Assembly (NCBI RefSeq): GCF_048128805.1
Contig: NC_136005.1
Coordinates: 10,462,475 to 10,526,474 of the forward strand
Length of the DNA: 64,000 nt
Reading direction: 5' to 3'
DNA from: Centroberyx gerrardi
Taxonomy: Eukaryota > Chordata > Actinopteri > Beryciformes > Berycidae
Shown here: piece after piece, positions 1-11,467 of the stretch
Layout of the letters: every line of letters begins with the position of its first letter
Numbering within the stretch: position 1 is the stretch's first letter
The notes under the pieces: model-generated
What the model was told of the DNA's origin: nothing
The model's database searches: none
The model's input: the letters and a program-made list of their open reading frames with translations, nothing else
Translations under genes and position numbers: made by a program

Positions 1-3000
1 GAGGCACTGAAAGTGTATTGCAGAAAATTATCAAAACTTTTTCTGTCTATAGTCTGTAGCTCTTTGAAACTGAAACCACTGAAATGATTAATTTTCTGCT
101 TATAGGTTATTGTAGTTATTGTCTTCACAATTCTGTTTGATGAGTAATTGGCTTCTTTTACATGTTGCTGGTATCAGTGAAGGCTTATTGAAGCTTGAGT
201 GTTTACCGCAAATAGTACCGTCTTCCAGAAAAGGCTCACTGTTCTCATGGGCTTCCTAATTTCATATATATTCCGACTGTCTAGTATAGTGCCAGCTGAG
301 TATCACCAATAGATCTCTGGTTTTTGGAGTTCTTATACCACATGTATGCACTGACTATACTGTAAGTTGTTTTAGATAAGTGTGGCCTAGACAGTTGTAT
401 ATCTACATGTGGTAATATCAGCATGTAAATATGTCATCGGTTATGAGTGTGAAACAATAGTGCCAGCGCATCAATGTTTGGGTTTACGTGTCCCTTTTGT
501 TCTCTTCCAGAAAAATTTGTATGCCTTTTCTACTCTTATTTCTGTTGAGTTTGTAGGCTGAAAACATTCCTTTCCTGTAGTGAACTCTTCAAGTGTGCAA
601 TGGTATCTGTGTGAGGCCCAGATTTTACTGTCTATCTCAAGTATTCACATGGTCGTCTTGAGGCTGGGCTCTTGACAAAGTATGTTTTCTTTTGGAGGCA
701 CAGAGATTCCTGTTGTAGTTGCTGTGCTTGTCGTTTTAGGTATTGCGTTTAATTATGAAAGCAAGATGAGGTAGATGGTTGTTTAATGCACTTCGACTGG
801 TGGACTAGCAGCACTGTTATAATTGGCAATACCTAAGCTAAACACCAGGAGGCAATACAGCTGCGTGGCAGCGGCACAGGAAGAATCATGGCGATGATGG
901 ATTCATTGTTTTATGCATTTATATTTCTTCCAGTTCACAGTTCCAATGGGGGAACTTGTACACAACCGTTCTGCAGGCCTTGGAAAGCGGCTGAGCTGTA
1001 GCAGTATTTATGGAGTGAAACAAAACATAGCACCAAAATTACAAAGTGCCCTTTTATGTTCTTATCGATTATGCACTTTTCCATTTTTTTTTTTTTTTCC
1101 TTTCTGTACAAGATGCATTTTGGATAATTTCTTAATGTTTGTTGCTTGTGTTCGTTACAAGTCCTAACTGAAAGCAAGGAATATTCATGCACAAGTTTGC
1201 CAGTGTGTTCACCCTGTACAGCTGGGCTTCCTAAAAACATCACTGAAACAGCACTGAAACTATATTTTTATCATTGTAAGTTACTATAATGAAGACAGTG
1301 CTATGATTTAGGGGTGTGATTTTTGTTTTTGTTATTTTTTTCATTACAAGTTTTTTTGACTATTGATATTTCCGTATTTCCAGCTTTTCTCCCACTTTTT
1401 CCTTTTTTTTTTGTTTTGTTTTGTTTGGTTGGTTGGTTGGTTGGTTGGTTTTTGTGGCTGTTGTTTTGATCACATCCCTGTTGATGCTTTTGGGAACCCC
1501 AGACGGAGAGGTGTTAGGTCTTCACCCCTCCATCTCTCCCTCCTTCTTCCTCCTCTCCCATAATGTAGTATCACGTCTTACTGTGGCCCAGTATCATGGC
1601 CTTCTGAACTATGCATCCCGAGTGCGTAGAAACCCTCGAAAGCTTTGCACATTTGACTTGACAAGCTTTATTTGAGATTAGAAATGTGCAAAGGATCTAA
1701 CGAGTATAACTTTCTGTTGTTTTTTTTTTTCTGCTGTCACTCCCTGTTTATGTATCTGTTGTCTTAAAGTGGAGCTCGGTCGTGCTGTTCAGACACAAGA
1801 ATAGGAAATTGATTGCAAGCTGATTTAAAATCACCTCAGAGGTATTACAGTGAGCTTCCAGAGACTTTGACCAATCGTTTTTATTGTGCTGAAGAGTCTG
1901 TGAATTGAATCTGTACCTGCAGCTCTTAGCTGTTAACCTGTGGAGTAAAATCGTCATTGCAATAGTATCACTGTCAGATGTTTCAGCACTATTCCAGGTA
2001 AACTGTCTGTCTCACACTCAGATTGAGTTTATTCTTGGCTGGATTACAATATTTTTTTTAGACTTGAATTAGGCTTAATCTTGGTCTGGGAAACAGGCTC
2101 AGTTTCCTTTTGATTGGAGCTATTTGTAATTCTCACATTATAAATCTGACAGTTTTATGTGAACATGTCTTTAGCATTCCCTGGTTTTGACTAAATTTGG
2201 ATTTCATCGCTGATTATTGGTGGATTTCATGGGGAAGAAATTAGCTATTTCAACAATTGTAAATAAAAGATCTACAATGATTGTACTGTAGTTTCATAAA
2301 TCTTATTGATCTACACCTTTGTAGATATGTGTACTTTTGATGATTTATTAAAATGAGATTCTTTTAAAAAAAACAATGTTGTGTGTTCAATTTATTATAA
2401 ATATATGTTCACCCTTATGGGAAAGTCACACTAAAATATTCTATAATGGTGATTTTGTGTTTGTTAGATTAATGTCAGATACTTTGGGTTACTTTTCATC
2501 CAAACCCCAGAGCCAGACAACTTATTTCCATTTACAGACTGTAGTTTTAATAGTATTGTCATGACCTGCCACCTTATCAACCGTAATTTGTTCTACTTCC
2601 CAGCCCTTTTTCTTTATATTTATTGTTCCGGGACTGTTGCTATACTCCCAGGCAAAGCACCATTCAAAAATGACTTCACGCTCTTAAAAAAAAGAAAAAA
2701 GAGAATCCAGAGTTAACAGGCCCTTAGCACTTACATGACATGCAGAGTTAACTGCAGCTTTGATCTGCACTTATTTGTTTTGCAAATTAATTCACTACTA
2801 GTGCTGCACAGTACTATACACTGTAGCACTTTGTTTGCATATTTCCAGCATAGAAATGGTACAGATGGAGAAGAATCTTGAAATCTTTTTTTTTTTTTGT
2901 ATTTTTGCCGGACAATTCTCGTATTGTGTGGGGAAAGTTTCTAGTGTTAACATTGCCGGCAATTGTCATTGAAACCAATAGGAAAGTTGGGGATCTATAT

Positions 3001-3740
3001 ACTTAGGCTATATCCTACCTATATACTAGACAACAATGGTAACGCCAAAGACCATAAACTTTACTATCAAGATATTTCCCATCCCATCCCAGCCAGGTAA
3101 ACCATGGATGTATTGAACTCCTTCCTGACTGGAGCCAGAAGTCATCTCGCACATGCGTAGTACATCTGTCCAAAATGAGTGGCGGTAGTATATGCAAAAA
3201 CATAACAATGCTGTCTGTGGCTTGTTTAGAGCTTAAACATTACGTTGCCTGGCTAAAAAAAATAAATCAAATAAGCCTCTTCCGGAAACAAAGATATTGA
3301 ACAGGGTGTGAGACTTCCTCCTCCGACTCCCAGGCCACTTTAATAAAGTCGATTAAAGACAGACGAAAGGAGAAGTGAAACCTCTCGCTTCGCCTGGACA
3401 CTCTCTGGTAGTACTACACCATGGTGAAGAAAGTTAACCAAACTGTGAAATGCTCACGTTTGCGTGAAGCACATAATATTCCGTAAAACGCCGTTGTGTG
3501 AACTGAACTGTGTAAACTAGATCCCATGACCCTAAAGTAGAGTCCGAGGTGCTTACCGGTATACCACTTTGATAGTTTTATCTCCTATGGTATTATCATA
3601 GGGTTTTCTGTGGGATTATTGTTATACCCATAGTTGCGGCACGATAGTTTGACGTTTTACTATAATATTTGTGTTTACAATTTTTTTTTATGTATTCTAG
3701 TATAACTTTATGAGGGACTGTAGTAGGCTACGTAGTAAAG
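1..3740. other. Non-coding region, possibly the long 3' UTR of an upstream + strand gene
   Basis: I found no coding exon here: all ORFs are short, AT-rich and unlike any family I know. The first 2.3 kb reads like a long vertebrate 3' UTR, with T-rich runs, a TTGG microsatellite near 1427-1452 and poly(A)-signal-like AATAAA at 2262-2267. That suggests a + strand gene whose coding part ends before the window. In human, RAB8A is a neighbour of HSH2D as I recall, so it is a candidate, but nothing in the sequence proves this. From 2400 to 3740 I see only short A and T runs and no gene. Confidence 0.3.
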
Positions 3741-3821
3741 TTTTGCCCCGCCCCCCCGGACAGTCAGTTTCAATCAGATGGTTAAACTGCGCTGTCATAT
3801 CACGGTGCTGCCAGGCAAGGT
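3740..3821 (+). other. Candidate 5' non-coding exon and promoter of hsh2d
   Basis: A C-rich GC-box-like stretch at about 3748-3760 is followed by a segment that ends in a strong donor (CAAG, then GTAAGT at about 3820). The first coding exon of hsh2d at 6023 opens with its own acceptor and carries 18 nt of 5' UTR before the ATG. An upstream non-coding exon must therefore exist, and this is the best donor I can see upstream. Transcript data would settle it. The intron would contain the transposon at 4003-5161. Confidence 0.3.
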
Positions 3822-4002
3822 AAGTCATCTTTACTGTGAGTAGAAATCCTGGACATCATGACTGTGTTTCATAAAAAAAAAAAAGAAAAGAAAAAGAATG
3901 ACATTTCTGCTTGTATGATTTTGCTTCTATGATTTGAATACCTAGAATTTAGAAATCAAATGCATGAACTAAAACAAAGCGGCTGTAGCCTGTGAAATAT
4001 AT

Positions 4003-5161
4003 CCAGGGTTTGGAGCCAAAGGGGCGTAAGTGCGTTACAGTAGATTTTACCGGAGAGCCAAAACAAATTTAGATCAAACTTGGATCAGCTGGCGTTATAG
4101 ATATTAAGCACAATATTTTAATTTTTTGTGTTATCAGATTGAGCATTACTATAAAAACAATACTGCTACAGTTTAAGTTGCATTATATTTGTAAACTTTT
4201 TTTAAAATGGCAAAAGAGTGAAATACGCCTTTTTGGCACAAACATTGTCCCAATACAGCCATGCAGAATATGGGCGTATGTAAGTAAACAATTGTAAAAC
4301 ACATTCATTTTCAAGTCTAGCAATTACACTTCAATCAACAGTGAAATATAAAATAAGATCAGAATGAATATCTTCATCTTGAAGTAATGCTCAGCAACTT
4401 TCACCTTTAAAATTGTAGGCTACATCGAACATATGAAATTGATTGATACATTTTTTTCTGTTAAAAACTTTTAATAAACCTTTTTAATAAACCTCTATAG
4501 ACATAAGAAACTACTTTTGATTCTAAACTACTATTTTTTTTCTTTTGCTAGTATAATACATTTTTGTATGTGTCCCAGGACACATCACTTATTGATGTGT
4601 CCTGGGACACATTCAAAGACCTGTAAAACTCCTCATAACACTGAGGGATAACTTCAGCTACCAGCAGTCTTACTACCAGAGCTCATCCTGACCAGTTCAC
4701 ACTCCTAACATTATAAAATAACATTTTGAATCTATAGGCCTAAGTATTTCATGGGAATATTAACATGTTTACATTAATCTAATATTTACCTAGAATATTA
4801 ATTAGGATATGGACAGGATACTAAAAATGATGTGATCATGCTGCCATGCTAGCATTACTTACGTCAGCATGCATTTTGAGTTGACCTAAGTGCTGTTAGA
4901 AACCTCTACCCACAATGCTTGTTCAGTGTCAAAAGTGAGGTTTTGCTTGGTGTCAAAAGGGCGTACTGTAAGTGCAGTTGTGCCCTTTTGGCAACAAACA
5001 AAACCCTGCTTTTACTGTTACGGCTTTCAGTTTTTGTTTAATTAAAACTTATGGGTCATGATTTCAGTTGTGTCCTTTTGGCACTGAGAAGATCTCACTG
5101 AGACCATAATACTCATATTCGCCCAAAATCGCACTTACGCCCCTTTGGCTCCAAGCCCTCG
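4003..5161. mobile_element. Non-autonomous DNA transposon with 32-bp terminal inverted repeats
   Basis: The left end (4003-4034) and the reverse complement of the right end (5130-5161) match over 32 bp with two differences. Both contain the core GGAGCCAAAGGGGCGTAAGT. ATAT lies directly outside each end (3999-4002 and 5162-5165), a possible short target duplication. Variants of CCTTTTGGCA recur inside (near 4230, 4955, 4985 and 5070), as subterminal repeats do in many DNA transposons. The 1.16-kb interior has no meaningful ORF, so the copy cannot encode a transposase. The superfamily is uncertain: the ends resemble hAT-like CAGGG ends, but an 8-bp duplication is not clear. Confidence 0.7.
4568..4612. 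repeat. Nested palindrome (cruciform-forming)
   Basis: Two perfect 20-bp arms (4568-4587 and 4593-4612) are separated by a 5-nt loop, CTTAT. Each arm contains its own palindrome, TGTGTCC-CA-GGACACA, so the site can fold as one long hairpin or as two adjacent small ones. It lies inside the transposon at 4003-5161. Confidence 0.85.
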
Positions 5162-5819
5162 ATATGTAGTTTGCTATTTGGTTTTCTTTAGTGGTGTCAA
5201 CAGATACAACTACTGCAAATACGTAATCCACTGTGTCTGCTCTAAAACTGTAGTCCTAATGAGTAGTAGTAGTGCAACATGCAGTATTATTGGCTAGGTT
5301 TTTCATATCTGCTGTCTCTAAATTAACTTTGAGAGATGCACAACAGGTCTGTGATGCTGGAACAATAGCATGGAACTTGTGGGGTTTCTCATTGTGTAAA
5401 CGGTTGGACTGAGGAACAGCGCTGACAAATGTCTCGCAGCCCATGACATATATTCAGTGTATGGAAAGAGGAACAGCAATAAAGATGACAAAGAAGGCAG
5501 CATCCATACTGTAGCTGCTGCGCACCAGGTTGTGATCAGACCGGCTCGGATCATTTTGAAATTTGACGTAATTGGCATTGGACTGTATTACCTGGTACTC
5601 AGCTGTGGCAGATCAACTTCCCTATACAAACAGAAGGTTGTTTATATAGACAGATCCCTATATCTGTCTGTCCTCCTTTCTGTATGTTTGCATGTATGAA
5701 TGTATGAATGTCTGCATGTGTCACTGCCTCACATCTATTTACTGTGTGCTGTAGTTTTTGCATTTGGTATGTCTTCATGCACAGTGCATTTTCCAGTAGA
5801 GACAACACAGGCAAGGCAA

Positions 5820-5950
5820 AAACTTCAAGGCAATCTTTATTTATACAGCATATTTCATTTACACAAGGCAAATTCAATGTGCTTCATGTAAAACACAAAA
5901 AATACAAAATTTGTCAGGTAAAATGACATTGCCAACTCATAAAATGACAT
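5820..5950. repeat. Dispersed repeat fragment of fish type
   Basis: The segment containing TTTATTTATACAGCATATTT and TTCAATGTGCTTCATGTAAA resembles a repeat seen very often in fish introns (a box of the form TTTATAGCRCATTTCATACA followed by CAATGTGCTTTACA). I recognise it by pattern only; a repeat-library search would confirm and classify it. Confidence 0.45.
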
Positions 5951-6040
5951 TTAAAAAAAGAAAGAAAGATAAAATAGGTAAATACGGATAACAGGACTCA
6001 AACTTATTTTTTCTCCCACTAGGAGAGCAGAGGCAGGGCG

Positions 6041-7959
6041 ATGGAGGGGGGTCAGTCCCAGGGACACGACGCTGCCTTCACCTGGTTCACTGAGCTGCAG
6101 CTCCAGTCTGTTATCAGGAATGGAATAGTTCCAGAGTGGTTCCACGGTATAATTTCCAGGAAGTAAGTGCAGAAAGATGCCAATCTCTATCGCCGTCTGT
6201 CATCTGCTGGAGCAGGTTGCAGACAGCGAGGAATGTCGAGGGCCATGTTTTTTAAAATTCTGCATGATAACACATCAGCTTTGTGTGCAGGGGTGCAGAG
6301 TGATTACGTTTATTTGCTCAATTACTCTACTTATGTACAATTTCAGGGTACTATAATGTGAATCTTTCATGCCTAGGGGTGTTTTTTACTCTACTATGTT
6401 TTGAAGCATATCATCACTTAAACGTAAACTCACGTAAACTTTTCAGGAGCTAAGAGAAACATCCTTGTTTTTATCTTGGCACCTTAACCACCGTGTATGT
6501 TTGAGTTTATCCAGTTGGGTTTTCAAAGGGTTTCGTAAGCCCAAAGGTCACAGATTTTTCTCAACCCATAGAGTAACATGTAATCCTTCAAATTAAGTTA
6601 AAACATGAAACTCACCCAAACTGGAGTTATGAGGTTTTCACATGACAACAGAGATATCCTACTACTTATTCCTCCATTATATAGACAACAAGCAAAACAA
6701 ACAAGCAAAACTGGAACACTGATCCCTTTATCTACAAAGGTTAAAAGCTGAGATGCTTCCCCTTCATTCAGTACAAAATATTGAACATGTACTTTTACTT
6801 CTGATACATAATTACATTTGATCACGAATGTTACAGTACTTTCAATGTAGAAAGTAGAATTTTGAATTGACCTTGTACATTTTTAGCATTTCTACTCTTA
6901 AGTAAAGGATTCATGCCTCCTGCTCAGCCTGTGTACGTACACACAGCATTGTCGATCAGCATCAAGCATCAAGCACTCCATCACTGTCCATGCATGTTAA
7001 GAATGCATTGTCATAATGAGTTAAAGCTAACCTGATGTCTTTTTGTCTGTGATAATTGGGTCACATTAATCTCATCTGCAGGACCGCAGAGGAACTATTG
7101 CTGCCCAAACCTCCAGGCTACTTCCTCATCCGAGTCAGTGAGAGCAGGATCGGCTACACACTCTCATATCGGTGAGTGTTTGCAGTATAAAGGAGCCATT
7201 ATTTACCCTCAACAATCACATTTCACATTTCAAATGCGTTTTCACTATGGCCAATTCATCTCTAGTTCATTTATAGAGAGCTTTTAGATTGTCAAGTGTT
7301 TTACAAAGCATAAAAACAGATAAAATCAGGGATAATAAAAATGCAGGCATGGCGCGTTTACTGTAAATCTACTGGGTTTACTTTGGTTTCGTTTCAGGAG
7401 TTAAGTATCTGTTTCTATGGCATCTATCTCAGCCTCTCTAAACCCCTATAAACAATTATATTATGTCTTGCCACTCCTTCAACTTTTGCTCAGTCCTGGC
7501 TGAAACAGGGCTGGACTTTGAACAAGTCCAGCCCTGTTTCCCCTTCCTGATAACATCATTTTCATTTACATTTCTCTGCACCTTAGTGCGGAAGACCGTT
7601 GCAGACACTTCATGATTGATGCGTTGAAGGATGGCCATTATATCATCGTAGGTGAGACGACGCATCACCGGTTTCTGCAGGACCTGGTGGACTTTCACCG
7701 CAGGACTCCCATCATGCCATTCCACGAGGTGCTGACTGTCCCATGTGGACAGGTATGGAAATGTTCTGTTGTTGTACATGCATGTGTAGTTTTAGGGATT
7801 TATATGCATGCAGGCTTGAACCTGAATCAGATTCACTGTATCGCAGAGCACAATGTTTGCTTTCAACTTCTGTACAATATTAACCGAGAACAAACATAAC
7901 ACACATCCCACTATCAATTACACTCATTTGCTTCTACTTGTCAAACAAGTTTGACCAAC

Positions 7960-8016
<57 letters not shown>

Positions 8017-9548
8017 CCTCTCTCTCTCTGACCTTATAAAAGATCTCACAGGACAACACTGATTACGCAGAGCTACTGTTTCCCAAAAGGCATCTACCGA
8101 ACCCTGACCCCAGTCCACTACAACACAACTCTCTGCATCCCAACAACAAGACTCACCTAAAACCACAGGAAGTCGTCCCACCTGCACTTCCTCATCGACC
8201 GACTACACTGACGAACTCTGCAGTCCTTTCTCCAAATGTTGCCATGACGCCTGCTGTCCCTAACAGCAAACCAAACACACTTTACCCAAGTCTGGAACAT
8301 GAATTGTCACACTTCATCTCCCAAATTCCAGCCATGGTAATGAAGACTCTTGTAAATTATCTTAGGTAGGATTGTTTCACTGGTGTACCTGATGTCATGC
8401 TTTACAGGATTTTAAGAAGTCTATCTTATTGCTCACAGATCAAGGTCCTTCTTAAGACATTCAAAAAGGTTTCCATGCCAACAAATGCTAACCGGAAGCT
8501 GGTGCCAATTTCTTTGAAGATTAATCCCTGCCATGAAAGTATTTTGAATGCAGCTTAGTTCATGATCACTAGGCTGCGCTTCTACAAAACCTGAAGTTTC
8601 CCCTTTAATCCAGAGATTTTACTGTGGTTAAAGGCCTGAAGTGAAATCATTGAATCGTGGCATTTAAATTTCCTTCAAAGTGGATTTAAAAATCTAAACA
8701 AGGTAATTCGCACTCTCAGAAAGAAGATCTGAAATGAATTGATTTATTTTACTGTGTTTATGGTTAGGGTTAGATAAAATAAAAAATGTCAGTCAATCAG
8801 TTAAGATATATTTTTGAGAGTGTGGATTTCCTTTTTTTGATTTTTGAATCGCCTATTTGAAATCGATGTACCAGAGAAGCCTTACTTTATGTACATTTTC
8901 CTACCCAGCATATGGACTTTCTCAGTCATTTGAAGTGCATTTAACATCCAAATCTTACTCTCAGTCTGCAATATAATTATCTAAAGCAGAGTCCTTTTAC
9001 TCGTTAACAAATTTCTATGCTTTCATGTTTTTGCTCTCCAGCCTGTGCCGATGCCCAGGAAGAGATACACCGCCCAAGCAGACCAGCCTCCTGAAGTCCC
9101 CGCCAGGACCGCCGCACCGCCACAGAAGCAGAACCAGGCTTGCACCAGAACGATCTCTGCGCCCAGACCCACGGAGAGACACGCAGCCGCACAGTGGACC
9201 GGACAACAGGAGGAGGACCAGCCCAGAAACACCGACAGGACCCAGGACGTGAAGCCGTCAGTGGTCACCAACCTGATGAACCTGAGGAGGAAGTTCCAGA
9301 AGAGGAGGAGCATGTCACATACGTACGCTGAGATCAGTGCGGAGGCCGAGGGGCGGCAGGAGGGGCGGCTGGGCGGCCCGGAGGCAGGAGACGGAAATGG
9401 AAATGATGAGAATGAGTACCAGGAGATTTCAGGGGAGCAGATCATCAACCAGCCGCCGTTTTCCAACGCTGGCCCCGCTAAGAGACTGACTGACAGTGGG
9501 TTACCTCAGGAGTACCAGCCACCTCCACCTTTTGCCCCCGGCTACTGA
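6041..9548 (+). CDS. hsh2d: Haematopoietic SH2 domain-containing protein (HSH2D/ALX-like)
   Basis: Five coding exons: 6041-6162, 7082-7171, 7587-7752, 8043-8336 and 9042-9548. They total 1179 nt (392 aa), every junction is GT-AG and every phase closes. The SH2 domain spans about residues 32-131. It opens with VPEWFHG and has FLIRVSES with the phosphotyrosine-binding Arg at about residue 58, then GYTLSYR and CRHFMI. The rest is a Pro-rich tail, with a basic segment (LRRKFQKRRSM) and the terminus EYQPPPPFAPGY, which matches the mammalian HSH2D ending. The start is the first ATG after an acceptor at 6021-6022 and gives a short leader (MEGGQSQGHD) before the SH2 domain. HSH2D is a cytoplasmic adaptor in T- and B-cell activation; that role is family knowledge. 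The exon 4 acceptor (AAAAG) is weak and preceded by a CT microsatellite. Confidence 0.9.
7502..7540. repeat. Perfect 17-bp hairpin in hsh2d intron 2
   Basis: GAAACAGGGCTGGACTT (7502-7518) is followed by the loop TGAAC and its exact reverse complement (7524-7540). It ends 46 nt before the acceptor of hsh2d exon 3. It is not part of any longer inverted repeat that I can see. Confidence 0.85.
7963..8030. repeat. CT/GA microsatellite
   Basis: About 68 nt of nearly pure TC dinucleotides with a few CCCT interruptions. It ends 12 nt before the exon 4 boundary of hsh2d and so doubles as that intron's polypyrimidine tract. Confidence 0.95.
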
Positions 9549-10123
9549 TACACTGCTGTCTTCTTACAAAATAACTGATGGACGGATCGATGGATGGATT
9601 GATGCATCAGCTGAAACTATGTTACACAAGTGAATTGAAAGTGCTGATGCTTGAATGTTATCATGTACGACTCAAGGTTACCTCACTATATCCATGGAAA
9701 TACTCCTCTTTGGTAAAGTTAAGAGTGTGAAAATATGAAAAGGGAAGAAACTATTGTACATATGTGACTCTATAGTGCAACTAAGTGCGTTTATGCTTCA
9801 ATGGTATCATATGTGAGTCAGGGATACAAGACAGTGCTTGTGGAAATACTCTTAATATAAGAGTATGAAAATATGAAAAGAGATTAAACTATTGTACATA
9901 TCTGACTCTAATTAGTGCAAGTGAGATGTGTTGATGCTTGAATGGTATCGTATGTGAGTCAGGGACACAAGGCAATGCTTGTGAAAATACTCTTCTTTGG
10001 TAATGTGAAAGTATGAAATGGCACAAGGGGGAAGTTTGTGTATGTAAATCAGAAATTATGTGGATGCTGTACGGTCGATGACGCATCAGATGCTGATCTG
10101 TTATCAGCTCTATGATAGGGAAG

Positions 10124-10157
<34 letters not shown>

Positions 10158-10470
10158 AAGCAGATGCTGGTCAAACTTGTTTTCATAGGTAGAAACATTC
10201 AGGTATGAGTCAAATTCACCATGAGTGACCAGCAGTTGTAGGTACTTTCCCCAACACATCATCTTCTTTTTCCCAAACAGCTGTGTCATACCTTTGTCAG
10301 TACTCAGTTAGTACTTTCAGTTAGGAATGGTACTATAAAGCACCTTTTAGACCATTTGATGGCAATGATATCTCATTTCATATTTATGTCTATATATAAA
10401 TGATATTCCTATGTGTAGTATCTAATTTTGTAATGACCCTTTGAGCTAATAAAGTGTTTTTGAAAAACAT
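9549..10470 (+). other. 3' UTR of hsh2d with poly(A) signal
   Basis: The segment follows the hsh2d stop (TGA at 9546-9548) and ends near a canonical AATAAA at 10448-10453. It contains a degenerate tandem repeat (about 9644-10050) and a GA microsatellite at 10123-10156. Cleavage is expected 10-30 nt after the signal. Confidence 0.65.
9644..10050 (+). repeat. Three-copy tandem repeat (about 140-147 bp unit) in the hsh2d 3' UTR
   Basis: Units begin near 9644, 9791 and 9931, each with a form of TGATGCTTGAATGGTATC. Shared later blocks are GTGAGTCAGGGA, GGAAATACTCTT, TATGAAAATATGAAAAG and ACTATTGTACATAT. The third copy is truncated and diverged. Copies 1 and 2 both carry TGTACATA, a match to the Pumilio/PUF consensus UGUANAUA. 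Confidence 0.8.
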
Positions 10471-10619
10471 GTTTATTCTGTGATGGTTTCCAAGGCTGTC
10501 GGCTGTTATGTAGTTCCTTGTTTCATGGCTCAATATTACTGTATGTCTGCACTGCAAAACAAGAGGCTTACTGTGTGATTGGGACTGCTATTAAAATCAG
10601 GGACAATCACCTTTATTTA

Positions 10620-11180
10620 CTCACACTGGGCACACAGTTTGAATTACTGTCTCCTCCCTCCTCTTCTCTCCTCTTCCCTCCTTTCCTCTCCTCTAATCTC
10701 CTCCTCTCTTCTCCTCTCCTCTTCATGTCTCTCTCTGTACTTAACATGGTACGGATTTACCGGTGTTGTTTTTATTAACACGTTCTCAAGTTTGTATTTA
10801 TTATTATTATTATTATTTTATCAAATCACTCAGAGCCCAGAGCTCTCCATACCAAACTGACAGAATTCTCGAAAAAGCTTGTGTTGTAAGAGACTACCAT
10901 CTAGTGGCAGATGGGTTTACTGCAGGACGCTTCAATGGCATTATATGCTCATACTACTGTACATTGTCTGTTGTTTTTGCCCCATAACTTGCTGACACTT
11001 ACTTGTTGAAGTTCATGTTTAAAAAAAAAAAAAGTCAGAATGCTTTGTGTCAAGTAGATGGACCTTGCATCAAGAAAATGAGTCAACAGTTGCCAAGCCC
11101 CTTTTAAGGAAAACACCCAACCCTGTCACAGGACTCAAGGATCCACAATGCCTTGAACAGCTCGATTTGTCACCCAAAGT
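10620..11180. other. Short intergenic region between hsh2d and tax1bp3
   Basis: It contains a CT-rich simple tract (about 10648-10735), a TTA microsatellite (10798-10818) and an A run near 11021-11033. I see no gene. Confidence 0.6.
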
Positions 11181-11190
11181 ATTACAAAAT

Positions 11191-11467
11191 GGGCGGGGCG
11201 ATCGACTTTGAATGTGTGCCACACGTCCAACAGTAAGCACCGCCCTCTCTGGCTACCCCGTGGTACAGAACGCGCGCACCGAATCGACGGGGAGGCGAAG
11301 TGACATCATCTGCGAAGCCTTTCGTTACATGCCAGGAATCGGGCTGTTGTTAGTTACTCATGCAGTGATCTAGGAAGTTGTTCCAGTATCCGAAGCCTTT
11401 TCTATGACTTTAACGGATTTAAGAGTTGCAGGTCTTTACATTATTTAGCTACAACATCCTCTAGACA
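11191..11467 (+). promoter_or_regulatory. Promoter and 5' UTR of tax1bp3
   Basis: A consensus GC box (GGGCGGGGC, 11191-11199) and a CpG-rich stretch lie 270 nt upstream of the tax1bp3 ATG. A CRE-like TGACATCA is at about 11301-11308. I see no TATA box. This is the usual layout of a broadly expressed gene; the start site itself is inferred. Confidence 0.5.

Noticed and set aside
7924-8187. RE-repeat frame on the - strand in hsh2d
   Set aside because: It is the CT/GA microsatellite plus the antisense of hsh2d exon 4.
9023-9466. 147-codon - strand frame over the hsh2d last exon
   Set aside because: It is antisense to a confident coding exon whose C terminus matches the HSH2D family.
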